Source of the DNA: Straminergon stramineum
Taxonomy: Eukaryota; Streptophyta; Bryopsida; Hypnales; Calliergonaceae
Length of the DNA: 64,000 bases
NCBI GenBank assembly: GCA_963920665.1
Contig: OY987269.1
Location: forward strand, 6,760,501-6,824,500
Reading direction: 5' to 3'
The notes beneath the pieces are model-generated. The model did no database searches. It was not told where the DNA came from and saw only the letters and a list, made by a program, of their open reading frames with translations. Positions within the stretch are counted from its first letter, which is position 1. Every line of letters starts with the position of its first letter. A program made the position numbers and the translations under genes. Shown here piece by piece: positions 24,772 through 36,030 of the stretch.

Positions 24772-25632
24772 ATGGAGGAGTTAGACCTTGAATCCTTGAC
24801 ATCACTTACCTCATGGACTTTCCAAGGATGGAAACAACTACAACAAATTCCACCAACCATAGCCAACATGACATCTTTGGAATCCCTTAGTTTTCAAGAT
24901 TGCCACAAGTTGATGGGCGACCATCCTTCATTTGTAAATCTCAAGGCATGGAAGAGTCTCCACTTTGAAGGATGTGAGGCTTTGGAGAGCGTGCCTCATG
25001 GATGGCGGAAGTTGGCATCACTAGGGAAGCTCTACTTGGATGATTGCAAGAAACGAAAGATTGAGGAGTTAGACCTTGAATCCTTGACATCACTTACCTC
25101 ATGGACTTTCCAAGGATGGAAACAACTACAACAAATTCCACCAACCATAGCCAACATGACATCTTTGGAATCCCTGGGGTTTCAAGATTGCGACAAGTTG
25201 ATGGGCGACCATCCTTCATTTGAAAATCTCAAGGCATGGAAGAGTCTCCACTTTGAAGGATGTGAGGCTTTGGAGAGCGTGCCTCATGGATGGCGGAAGT
25301 TGGCATCACTAGGGAAGCTCTACTTGGATGATTGCAAGAAACGAAAGATTGAGGAGTTAGACCTTGAATCCTTGACATCACTTACCTCATGGACTTTCCA
25401 AGGATGGAAACAACTACAACAAATTCCACCAACCATAGCCAACATGACATCTTTGGAATCCCTGGGGTTTCAAGATTGCCACAAGTTGATGGGCGACCAT
25501 CCTTCATTTGAAAATCTCAAGGCATGGAAGAGTCTCCACTTTGAAGGATGTGAGGCTTTGGAGAGCGTGCCTCATGGATGGGGGAAGTTGGCATCACTAG
25601 GGATGCTCTACTTGGATGATTGCAAGGAATGA
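24772..25632 (+). pseudogene. Open LRR segment with ATG, 3 units
   Basis: Opens with the Ile89Met ATG and carries Glu47Val in unit 1, as at 22466. No frameshift; ends MLYLDDCKE-TGA. Confidence 0.5.
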
Positions 25633-25947
25633 AAGATTGAGGAGTTAGACCTTGAATCCTTGACATCACTTACCTCATGGACTTTCCAAGGATGGAAACA
25701 ACTACAACAAATTCCACCAACCATAACCAACATGACATCTTTGGAATCCCTGGGGTTTCAAGATTGCGACAAGTTGATGGGCGACCATCCTTCATTTGAA
25801 AATCTCAAGGCATGGAAGAGTCTCCACTTTGAAGGATGTGAGGCTTTGGAGAGCGTGCCTCATGGATGGGGGAAGTTGGCATCACTAGGGATGCTCTACT
25901 TGGATGATTGCAAGGAATGAAAGATTGAGGATTTTGACCTTGAATCC

Positions 25948-26236
25948 TTGACATCACTTACCTCATGGACTTTCCAAGGATGGAAACAACTACAACAAAT
26001 TCCACCAACCATAGCCAACATGACATCTTTGGAATCCCTTAGTTTTCAAGATTGCGACAAGTTGATGGGCGACCATCCTTCATTTGAAAATCTCAAGGCA
26101 TGGAAGAGTCTCCAATTTGAAGGGTGTGAGGCTTTGGAGAGCGTGCCTCATGGATGGGGGAATTTGGCATCACTTAGGGAAGCTCTACTTGGATGATTGC
26201 AAGAAATGAAAGATTGAGGATTTTGACCTTGAATCC
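25948..26236 (+). repeat. 289-bp frameshift unit 8 of 10
   Basis: Extra T at 26174-26175 with Lys72Asn, GGG59 and His56Gln. Confidence 0.9.
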
Positions 26237-27100
26237 TTGACATCACTTACCTCATGGACTTTCCAAGGATGGAAACAACTACAACAAATTCCACCAACCA
26301 TAACCAACATGACATCTTTGGAATCCCTGGGGTTTCAAGATTGCGACAAGTTGATGGGCGACCATCCTTCATTTGAAAATCTCAAGGCATGGAAGAGTCT
26401 CCACTTTGAAGGATGTGAGGCTTTGGAGAGCGTGCCTCATGGATGGGGGAAGTTGGCATCACTAGGGATGCTCTACTTGGATGATTGCAAGGAATGAAAG
26501 ATTGAGGATTTTGACCTTGAATCCTTGACATCACTTACCTCATGGACTTTCCAAGGATGGAAACAACTACAACAAATTCCACCAACCATAGCCAACATGA
26601 CATCTTTGAAATCCCTTAGTCTTCAAGATTGCCACAAGTTGATGGTCGAGCATCCTTCATTTGAAAATCTCAAGGCATGGAAGAGTCTCCACTTTGAAGG
26701 ATGTGAGGCTTTGGAGAGCGTGCCTCATGGATGGGGGAAGTTGGCATCACTAGGGAAGCCCTACTTGGATGATTGCAAGAAATGAAAGATTGAGGATTTT
26801 GACCTTGAATCCTTGACATCACTTACCTCATGGACTTTCCAAGGATGGAAACAACTACAACAAATTCCACCAACCATAGCCAACATGACATCTTTGGAAT
26901 CCCTTAGTTTTCAAGATTGCCACAAGATGATGGTCGACCATCCTTCATTTGAAAATCTCAAGGCATGGAAGAGCCTCCACTTTGAAGGATGTGAGGCTTT
27001 GGAGAGCGTGCCTCATGGATGGGGGAAGTTGGCATCACTAGCGATGCTCTACTTGGATGATTGCAAGGAATGAAAGATTGAGGAGTTAGACCTTGAATCC

Positions 27101-27389
27101 TTGACATCACTTACCTCATGGACTTTCCAAGGATGGAAACAACTACAACAAATTCCACCAACCATAGCCAACATGACATCTTTGGAATCCCTGGGGTTTC
27201 AAGATTGCGACAAGTTGATGGGCGACCATCCTTCATTTGAAAATCTCAAGGCATGGAAGAGTCTCCACTTTGAAGGGTGTGAGGCTTTGGAGAGCGTGCC
27301 TCATGGATGGGGGAATTTGGCATCACTTAGGGAAGCTCTACTTGGATGATTGCAAGAAATGAAAGATTGAGGATTTTGACCTTGAATCC
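27101..27389 (+). repeat. 289-bp frameshift unit 9 of 10
   Basis: Extra T at 27327-27328 with Lys72Asn and GGG59. Lies 1153 bp after 25948. Confidence 0.9.
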
Positions 27390-28829
27390 TTGACATCACT
27401 TACCTCATGGACTTTCCAAGGATGGAAACAACTACAACAAATTCCACCAACCATAACCAACATGACATCTTTGGAATCCCTGGGGTTTCAAGATTGCGAC
27501 AAGTTGATGGGCGACCATCCTTCATTTGAAAATCTCAAGGCATGGAAGAGTCTCCACTTTGAAGGATGTGAGGCTTTGGAGAGCGTGCCTCATGGATGGG
27601 GGAAGTTGGCATCACTAGGGAAGCCCTACTTGGATGATTGCAAGAAATGAAAGATTGAGGATTTTGACCTTGAATCCTTGACATCACTTACCTCATGGAC
27701 TTTCCAAGGATGGAAACAACTACAACAAATTCCACCAACCATAGCCAACATGACATCTTTGGAATCCCTTAGTTTTCAAGATTGCCACAAGATGATGGTC
27801 GACCATCCTTCATTTGAAAATCTCAAGGCATGGAAGAGCCTCCACTTTGAAGGATGTGAGGCTTTGGAGAGCGTGCCTCATGGATGGGGGAAGTTGGCAT
27901 CACTAGCGATGCTCTACTTGGATGATTGCAAGGAATGAAAGATTGAGGATTTTGACCTTGAATCCTTGACATCACTTACCTCATGGACTTTCCAAGGATG
28001 GAAACAACTACAACAAATTCCACCAACCATAGCCAACATGACATCTTTGGAATCCCTTAGTTTTCAAGATTGCCACAAGATGATGGTCGACCATCCTTCA
28101 TTTGAAAATCTCAAGGCATGGAAGAGCCTCCACTTTGAAGGATGTGAGGCTTTGGAGAGCGTGCCTCATGGATGGGGGAAGTTGGCATCACTAGCGATGC
28201 TCTACTTGGATGATTGCAAGGAATGAAAGATTGAGGAGTTAGACCTTGAATCCTTGACATCACTTACCTCATGGACTTTCCAAGGATGGAAACAACTACA
28301 ACAAATTCCACCAACCATAGCCAACATGACATCTTTGGAATCCCTTAGTCTTCAAGATTGCGACAAGTTGATGGGCGACCATTCTTCATTTGAAAATCTC
28401 AAGGCATGGAAGAGTCTCCACTTTGAAGGATGTGAGGCTTTGGAGAGCGTGCCTCATGGATGGGCGAAGTTGGAATCACTAGGGAAGCTCTACTTGAGTG
28501 ATTGCAAGAAATGAAAGATTGAGGATTTTGACCTTGAATCCTTGACATCACTTACCTCATGGACTTTCCAAGGATGGAAACAACTACAACAAATTCCACC
28601 AACCATAGCCAACATGACATCTTTGGAATCCCTGGGGTTTCAAGATTGCGACAAGTTGATGGGCGACCATCCTTCATTTGAAAATCTCAAGGCATGGAAG
28701 AGTCTCCACTTTGAAGGATGTGAGGCTTTGGAGAGCGTGCCTCACGGATGGGGGAAGTTGGCATCACTAGGGAAGCCCTACTTGGATGATTGCAAGAAAT
28801 GAAAGATTGAGGATTTTGACCTTGAATCC

Positions 28830-29378
28830 TTGACATCACTTACCTCATGGACTTTCCAAGGATGGAAACAACTACAACAAATTCCACCAACCATAGCCAA
28901 CATGACATCTTTGGAATCCCTTAGTCTTCAAGGTTGCGACAAGTTGATGGGCGACCAGTCTTCATTTGAAAATCTCAAGGCATGGAAGAGTCTCCACTTT
29001 GAAGGATGTGAGGCTTTGGAGAGCGTGCCTCATGGATGGCGGAAGTTGGCATCACTAGGGAAGCTCTACTTGGAGGATTGCAAGAAACGAAAGATTGAGG
29101 AGTTAGACCTTGAATCCTTGACATCACTTACCTCATGGACTTTCCAAGGATGGAAACAACTACAACAAATTCCACCAACCATAGCCAACATGACATCTTT
29201 GGAATCCCTTAGTCTTCAAGATTGCGACAAGTTGATGGGCGACCATCCTTCATTTGAAAATCTCAAGGCATGGAAGAGTCTCCACTTTGAAGGATGTGAG
29301 GCTTTGGAGAGCGTGCCTCATGGATGGGGGAAGTTGGCATCACTAGGGGAGCCCTACTTGGATGATTGCAAGAAATGA
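28830..29378 (+). pseudogene. Open LRR segment, 2 units
   Basis: First unit has the SLQGCD/DQSS form with Asp82Glu (LEDC); second has SLQDCD and the GEPYL ending. The only CGA-joined pair between 25633 and 32286. Confidence 0.5.
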
Positions 29379-30845
29379 AAGATTGAGGATTTTGACCTTG
29401 AATCCTTGACATCACTTACCTCATGGACTTTCCAAGGATGGAAACAACTACAACAAATTCCACCAACCATAGCCAACATGACATCTTTGGAATCCCTTAG
29501 TTTTCAGGATTGCCACAAGTTGATGGGCGACCATCCTTCATATGAAAATCTCAAGGCATGGAAGAGTCTCCACTTTGAAGGATGTGAGGCTTTGGACAGC
29601 GTGCCTCATGGATGGGGGAAGTTGGCATCACTAGGGAAGCTCTACTTGAGTGATTGCAAGAAATGAAAGATTGAGGATTTTGACCTTGAATCCTTGACAT
29701 CACTTACCTCATGGACTTTCCAAGGATGGAAACAACTACAACAAATTCCACCAACCATAGCCAACATGACATCTTTGGAATCCCTTAGTTTTCAAGGTTG
29801 CGACAAGTTGATGGGCGACCATTCTTCATTTGAAAATCTCAAGGCATGGAAGAGTCTCCACTTTGAAGGATGTGAGGCTTTGGAGAGCGTGCCTCATGGA
29901 TGGGGGAAGTTGGCATCACTAAGGAAGCTCTACTTGGATGATTGCAAGGAATGAAAGATTGAGGATTTTGACCTTGAATCCTTGACATCACTTACCTCAT
30001 GGACTTTCCAAGGATGGAAACAACTACAACAAATTCCACCAACCATAGCCAACATGACATCTTTGGAATCCCTTAGTTTTCAAGATTGCAACAAGATGAT
30101 GGTCGACCATCCTTCATTTGAAAATCTCAAGGCATGGAAGAGCCTCCACTTTGAAGGATGTGAGGCTTTGGAGAGCGTCCCTCATGGATGGGGGAAGTTG
30201 GCATCACTAGGGAAGCTCTACTTGGATGATTGCAAGAAATGAAGGATTGAGGATTTTGACCTTGAATCCTTGACATCACTTACCTCATGGACTTTCCAAG
30301 GATGGAAACAACTACAATAAATTCCACCAACCATAGCCAACATGACATCTTTGGAATCCCTTAGTTTTCAAGATTGCAACAAGATGATGGGCGACCATCC
30401 TTCATTTGAAAATCTCAAGGCATGGAAGAGTCTCCACTTTGAAGGATGTGAGGCTTTGGAGAGCGTGCCTCACGGATGGGGGAAGTTGGCATCACTAGGG
30501 AAGCTCTACTTGGATGATTGCAAGAAATGAAGGATTGAGGATTTTGACCTTGAATCCTTGACATCACTTACCTCATGGACTTTCCAAGGATGGAAACAAC
30601 TACAATAAATTCCACCAACCATAGCCAACATGACATCTTTGGAATCCCTGGGGTTTCAAGATTGCGACAAGTTGATGGGCGACCATCCTTCATTTGAAAA
30701 TCTCAAGGCATGGAAGAGTCTCCACTTTGAAGGATGTGAGGCTTTGGAGAGCGTGCCTCATGGATGGGGGAAGTTGGCATCACTAGGGATGCTCTACTTG
30801 GATGATTGCAAGGAATGAAAGATTGAGGATTTTGACCTTGAATCC

Positions 30846-31134
30846 TTGACATCACTTACCTCATGGACTTTCCAAGGATGGAAACAACTACAACAAATTC
30901 CACCAACCATAGCCAACAAGACATCTTTGGAATCCCTGGGGTTTCAAGATTGCGACATGTTGATAGGCGACCATCCTTCATTTGAAAATCTCAAGGCATG
31001 GAAGAGTCTCCACTTTGAAGGATGTGAGGCTTTGGAGAGCGTGCCTCATGGATGGGGGAATTTGGCATCACTTAGGGAAGCTCTACTTGGATGATTGCAA
31101 GAAATGAAAGATTGAGGATTTTGACCTTGAATCC
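30846..31134 (+). repeat. 289-bp frameshift unit 10 of 10
   Basis: Extra T at 31072-31073 with Lys72Asn, in a Met25Lys unit. It is the last length variant; all downstream units are 288 bp. Confidence 0.9.
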
Positions 31135-31710
31135 TTGACATCACTTACCTCATGGACTTTCCAAGGATGGAAACAACTACAATAAATTCCACCAACCATA
31201 GCCAACATGACATCTTTGGAATCCCTGGGGTTTCAAGATTGCGACATGTTGATGGTCGACCATCCTTCATTTGAAAATCTCAAGGCATGGAAGAGTCTCC
31301 ACTTTGAAGGATGTGAGGCTTTGGAGAGCGTGCCTCATGGATGGGGGAAGTTGGCATCACTAAGGAAGCTCTACTTGGATGATTGCAAGAAATGAAATAT
31401 TGAGGATTTTGACCTTGAATCCTTGACATCACTTACCTCATGGACTTTCCAAGGATGGAAACAACTACAACAAATTCCACCAACCATAGCCAACAAGACA
31501 TCTTTGGAATCCCTTAGTTTTCAAGGTTGCGACAAGTTGATGGGCGACCATTCTTCATTTGAAAATCTCAAGGCATGGAAGAGTCTCCACTTTGAAGGAT
31601 GTGAGGCTTTGGAGAGCGTGCCTCATGGATGGGGGAAGTTGGCATCACTAAGGAAGCTCTACTTGGATGATTGCAAGAAATGAAAGATTGAGGATTTTGA
31701 CCTTGAATCC

Positions 31711-32049
31711 TTGACATCACTTACCTCATGGACTTTCCAAGGATGGAAACAACTACAACAAATTCCACCAACCATAGCCAACAAGACATCTTTGGAATCC
31801 CTGGGGTTTCAAGATTGCGACATGTTGATGGTCGACCATCCTTCATTTGAAAATCTCAAGGCATGGAAGAGCCTCCACTTTGAAGGATGTGAGGCTTTGG
31901 AGAGCGTGCCTCATGGATGGGGGAAGTTGGCATCACTAGGGAAGCTCTACTTGAATGATTGCAAGAAAGGAAAGATTGAGGATTTTGACCTTGAATCCTT
32001 GACATCACTTACCTCATGGACTTTCCAAGGATGGAAACAACTACAATAA
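31711..32049 (+). pseudogene. Open LRR segment bridged by GGA at codon 87
   Basis: Codon 87 at 31969-31971 is GGA (Gly), the only such case. Reading continues into the next unit and stops at TAA (codon 17, 32047-32049). Unit 1 has Met25Lys, Lys38Met and Gly41Val. Confidence 0.5.
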
Positions 32050-32286
32050 ATTCCACCAACCATAGCCAACATGACATCTTTGGAATCCCTTAGTTTTCAA
32101 GGTTGCGACAAGTTGATGGGCGACCATCCTTCATTTGAAAATCTCAAGGCATGGAAGAGTCTCCACTTTGAAGGATGTGAGGCTTTGGAGAGCGTGCCTC
32201 ACGGATGGGGGAATTTGGCATCACTAGGGAAGCTCTACTTGGATGATTGCAAGAAATGAAGGATTGAGGATTTTGACCTTGAATCC

Positions 32287-32835
32287 TTGACATCACTTAC
32301 CTCATGGACTTTCCAAGGATGGAAACAACTACAACAAATTCCACCAACCATAGCCAACAAGACATCTTTGGAATCCCTGGGGTTTCAAGATTGCGACATG
32401 TTGATAGGCGACCATCCTTCATTTGAAAATCTCAAGGCATGGAAGAGTCTCCACTTTGAAGGATGTGAGGCTTTGGAGAGCGTGCCTCATGGATGGGGGA
32501 AGTTGGCATCACTAGGGAAGCTCTACTTGGATGATTGCAAGAAACGAAAGATTGAGGAGTTAGACCTTGAATCCTTGACATCACTTACCTCATGGACTTT
32601 CCAAGGATGGAAACAACTACAACAAATTCCACCAACCATAGCCAACATGACATCTTTGGAATCCCTGGGGTTTCAAGATTGCCACAAGTTGATGGGCGAC
32701 CATCCTTCATTTGAAAATCTCAAGGCATGGAAGAGTCTCCACTTTGAAGGATGTGAGGCTTTGGAGAGCGTGCCTCATGGATGGGGGAAGTTGGCATCAC
32801 TAGGGATGCTCTACTTGGATGATTGCAAGGAATGA
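32287..32835 (+). pseudogene. Open LRR segment, 2 units
   Basis: First unit has Met25Lys, Lys38Met and Met40Ile (DMLIGD); second is a standard Gly-His unit ending MLYLDDCKE-TGA. Confidence 0.5.
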
Positions 32836-33150
32836 AAGATTGAGGATTTTGACCTTGAATCCTTGACATCACTTACCTCATGGACTTTCCAAGGATGGAA
32901 ACAACTACAACAAATTCCACCAACCATAGCCAACAAGACATCTTTGGAATCCCTGGGGTTTCAAGATTGCGACATGTTGATAGGCGACCATCCTTCATTT
33001 GAAAATCTCAAGGCATGGAAGAGTCTCCACTTTGAAGGATGTGAGGCTTTGGAGAGCGTGCCTCATGGATGGGGGAAGTTGGCATCACTAGGGAAGCTCT
33101 ACTTGAATGATTGCAAGAAATGAAAGATTGAGGATTTTGACCTTGAATCC

Positions 33151-33987
33151 TTGACATCACTTACCTCATGGACTTTCCAAGGATGGAAACAACTACAACA
33201 AATTCCACCAACCATAGCCAACATGACATCTTTGGAATCCCTGGGGTTTCAAGATTGCGACAAGTTGATGGTCGAGCATCCTTCATTTGAAAATCTCAAG
33301 GCATGGAAGAGTCTCCACTTTGAAGGATGTGAGGCTTTGGAGAGCGTGCCTCATGGATGGCGGAAGTTGGCATCACTAGGGAAGCTCTACTTGGATGATT
33401 GCAAGAAACGAAAGATTGAGGAGTTAGACCTTGAATCCTTGACATCACTTACCTCATGGACTTTCCAAGGATGGAAACAACTACAACAAATTCCACCAAC
33501 CATAGCCAACATGACATCTTTGGAATCCCTTAGTTTTCAAGGTTGCGACAAGTTGATGGGCGACCATTCTTCATTTGAAAATCTCAAGGCATGGAAGAGT
33601 CTCCACTTTGAAGGATGTGAGGCTTTGGACAGCGTGCCTCATGGATGGGGGAAGTTGGCATCACTAGGGAAGCTCTACTTGGATGATTGCAAGAAACGAA
33701 AGATTGAGGATTTTGACCTTGAATCCTTGACATCACTTACCTCATGGACTTTCCAAGGATGGAAACAACTACAACAAATTCCACCAACCATAGCCAACAT
33801 GACATCTTTGAAATCCCTTAGTCTTCAAGATTGCCACAAGTTCATGGTCGAGCATCCTTCATTTGAAAATCTCAAGGCATGGAAGAGTCTCCACTTTGAA
33901 GGATGTGAGGCTTTGGAGAGCGTGCCTCATGGATGGGGGAAGTTGGCATCACTAGGGAAGCTCTACTTGGATGATTGCAAGAAATGA
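33151..33987 (+). pseudogene. Open LRR segment, 3 units
   Basis: Three unlike monomers: Gly-Asp with VEH, FQGCD with HSS and Asp64, then Glu29Lys with Leu39Phe and VEH. Heterogeneity within one segment is higher than in region A. Confidence 0.5.
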
Positions 33988-34302
33988 AAGATTGAGGATT
34001 TTGACCTTGAATCCTTGACATCACTTACCTCATGGACTTTCCAAGGATGGAAACAACTACAACAAATTCCACCAACCATAGCCAACATGACATCTTTGGA
34101 ATCCCTTAGTCTTCAAGATTGCGACAAGTTGATGGTCGAGCATCCTTCATTTGAAAATCTCAAGGCATGGAAGAGTCTCCACTTTGAAGGATGTGAGGCT
34201 TTGGAGAGCGTGCCTCATGGATGGGGGAAGTTGGCATCACTAGGGAAGCTCTACTTGGATGATTGCAAGAAATGAAAGATTGAGGATTTTGACCTTGAAT
34301 CC

Positions 34303-34590
34303 TTGACATCACTTACCTCATGGACTTTCCAAGGATGGAAACAACTACACCAAATTCCACCAACCATAGCCAACATGACATCTTTGCAATCCCTTACTTT
34401 TGAAGGTTGCAACAAGTTGATGGGCGACCATCCTTCATTTGAAAATCTCAAGGCATGGAAGAGTCTCCACTTTGAAGGATGTGAGGCTTTGGAGAGCGTG
34501 CCTCATGGATGGCGGAAGTTGGCATCACTAGGGGAGCCCTACTTGGATGATTGCAAGAAATGAAAGATTGAGGATTTTGACCTTGAATCC
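34303..34590 (+). repeat. Most divergent monomer of the window
   Basis: Carries Gln16His, Glu29Gln, Ser32Thr, Gln34Glu, Gly35 and Asn37 together with a GEPYL ending. Several of these were seen nowhere else. It may be a unit that escaped homogenisation. Confidence 0.7.
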
Positions 34591-34878
34591 TTGACATCAC
34601 TTACCTCATGGACTTTCCAAGGATGGAAACAACTACAACAAATTCCACCAACCATAGCCAACATGACATCTTTGGAATCCCTTAGTCTTCAAGATTGCGA
34701 CAAGTTGATGGGCGACCATCCTTCATTTGGAAATCTCAAGGCATGGAAGAGTCTCCACTTTGAAGGATGTGAGGCTTTGGAGAGCGTGCCTCATGGATGG
34801 GGGAAGTTGGCATCACTAGGGAAGCTCTACTTGAGTGATTGCAAGAAATGAAAGATTGAGGATTTTGACCTTGAATCC

Positions 34879-36003
34879 TTGACATCACTTACCTCATGGA
34901 CTTTCCAAGGATGGAAACAACTACAACAAATTCCACCAACCATAGCCAACATGACATCTTTGGAATCCCTTAGTTTTCAAGATTGCCACAAGTTGATGGG
35001 CGACCATCCTTCATTTGAAAATCTCAAGGCATGGAAGAGTCTCCACTTTGAAGGATGTGAGGCTTTGGAGAGCGTGCCTCATGGATGGGGGAAGTTGGCA
35101 TCACTAGGGATGCTCTACTGGGATGATTGCAAGAAACGAAAGATTGAGGAGTTAGACCTTGAATCCTTGACATCACTTACCTCATGGACTTTCCAAGGAT
35201 GGAAACAACTACAACAAATTCCACCAACCATAGCCAACATGACATCTTTGGAATCCCTGGGGTTTCAAGATTGCGACAAGTTGATGGGCGACCATCCTTC
35301 ATTTGAAAATCTCAAGGCATGGAAGAGTCTCCACTTTGAAGGATGTGAGGCTTTGGAGAGCGTGCCTCATGGATGGCGGAAGTTGGCATCACTAGGGAAG
35401 CTCTACTTGGATGCTTGCAAGAAACGAAAGATTGAGGAGTTAGACCTTGAATCCTTGACATCACTTACCTCATGGACTTTCCAAGGATGGAAACAACTAC
35501 AACAAATTCCACCAACCATAGCCAACATGACATCTTTGGAATCCCTTAGTTTTCAAGATTGCCACAAGTTGATGGGCGACCATCCTTCATTTGGAAATCT
35601 CAAGGCATGGAAGAGTCTCCACTTTGAAGGATGTGAGGCTTTGGAGAGCGTGCCTCATGGATGGGGGAAGTTGGCATCACTAGGGAAGCTCTACTTGGAT
35701 GATTGCAAGAAACGAAAGATTGAGGAGTTAGACCTTGAATCCTTGACATCACTTACCTCATGGACTTTCCAAGGATGGAAACAACTACAACAAATTCCAC
35801 CAACCATAGCCAACATGACATCTTTGGAATCCCTGGGGTTTCAAGATTGCGACAAGTTGATGGGCGACCATCCTTCATTTGAAAATCTCAAGGCATGGAA
35901 GAGTCTCGACTTTGAAGGATGTAAGGCTTTGGAGAGCGTGCCTCATGGATGGGGGAAGTTGGCATCACTAGGGGAGCCCTACTTGGATGATTGCAAGAAA
36001 TGA
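34879..36003 (+). pseudogene. Open LRR segment, 4 units
   Basis: Four monomers: Trp81 ending in unit 1, Asp83Ala in unit 2, Glu47Gly in unit 3, and His56Asp with Glu61Lys and GEPYL in unit 4. Only the TGA at 36001 separates it from the next open segment. Confidence 0.5.
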
Positions 36004-36030
36004 AAGATTGAGGATTTTGACCTTGAATCC

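Larger units (their letters stand above)
21..25659 (+). repeat. Array region A: 89 units, mixed open and closed
   Basis: 89 units, seven of them 289 bp. Codon 87 is CGA in 34 units. Codon 17 TAA occurs at 357, 1509, 2949, 3237, 4390, 7558, 8998, 10438, 10726, 12166, 13030, 18792, 20232 and 24556. Typical variants are GFQDCDKL and SFQDCHKL in LRR b, Arg or Gly at 71, and GMLYLDDCKE in LRR d. Higher-order repeats of 3, 5 and 6 units are visible. Single-unit open segments between the longer ones are the same product cut at codon 87 and are not listed separately. Confidence 0.8.
25660..34302 (+). repeat. Array region B: 30 heterogeneous units
   Basis: 30 units, three of them frameshifted (25948, 27101, 30846). 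Only four codon-87 CGA codons remain (in 28830, 32287 and two in 33151), plus the GGA at 31969. TAA at codon 17 occurs at 30318, 30606, 31183 and 32047. This region introduces HKMM and NKMM versions of LRR b, Val41/Glu42 (VEH), Met25Lys, Lys38Met, and the GKPYL and GEPYL versions of LRR d, so it looks like a transition between the A type and the C/D types. Confidence 0.75.

Noticed and set aside
34251..34451. 66-codon reverse-strand open frame
   Set aside because: It is the complement of the LRR frame and is open only because unit 34303 lost a reverse-strand stop through its private variants. It has no LRR or other recognisable motif and no counterpart in the other units.
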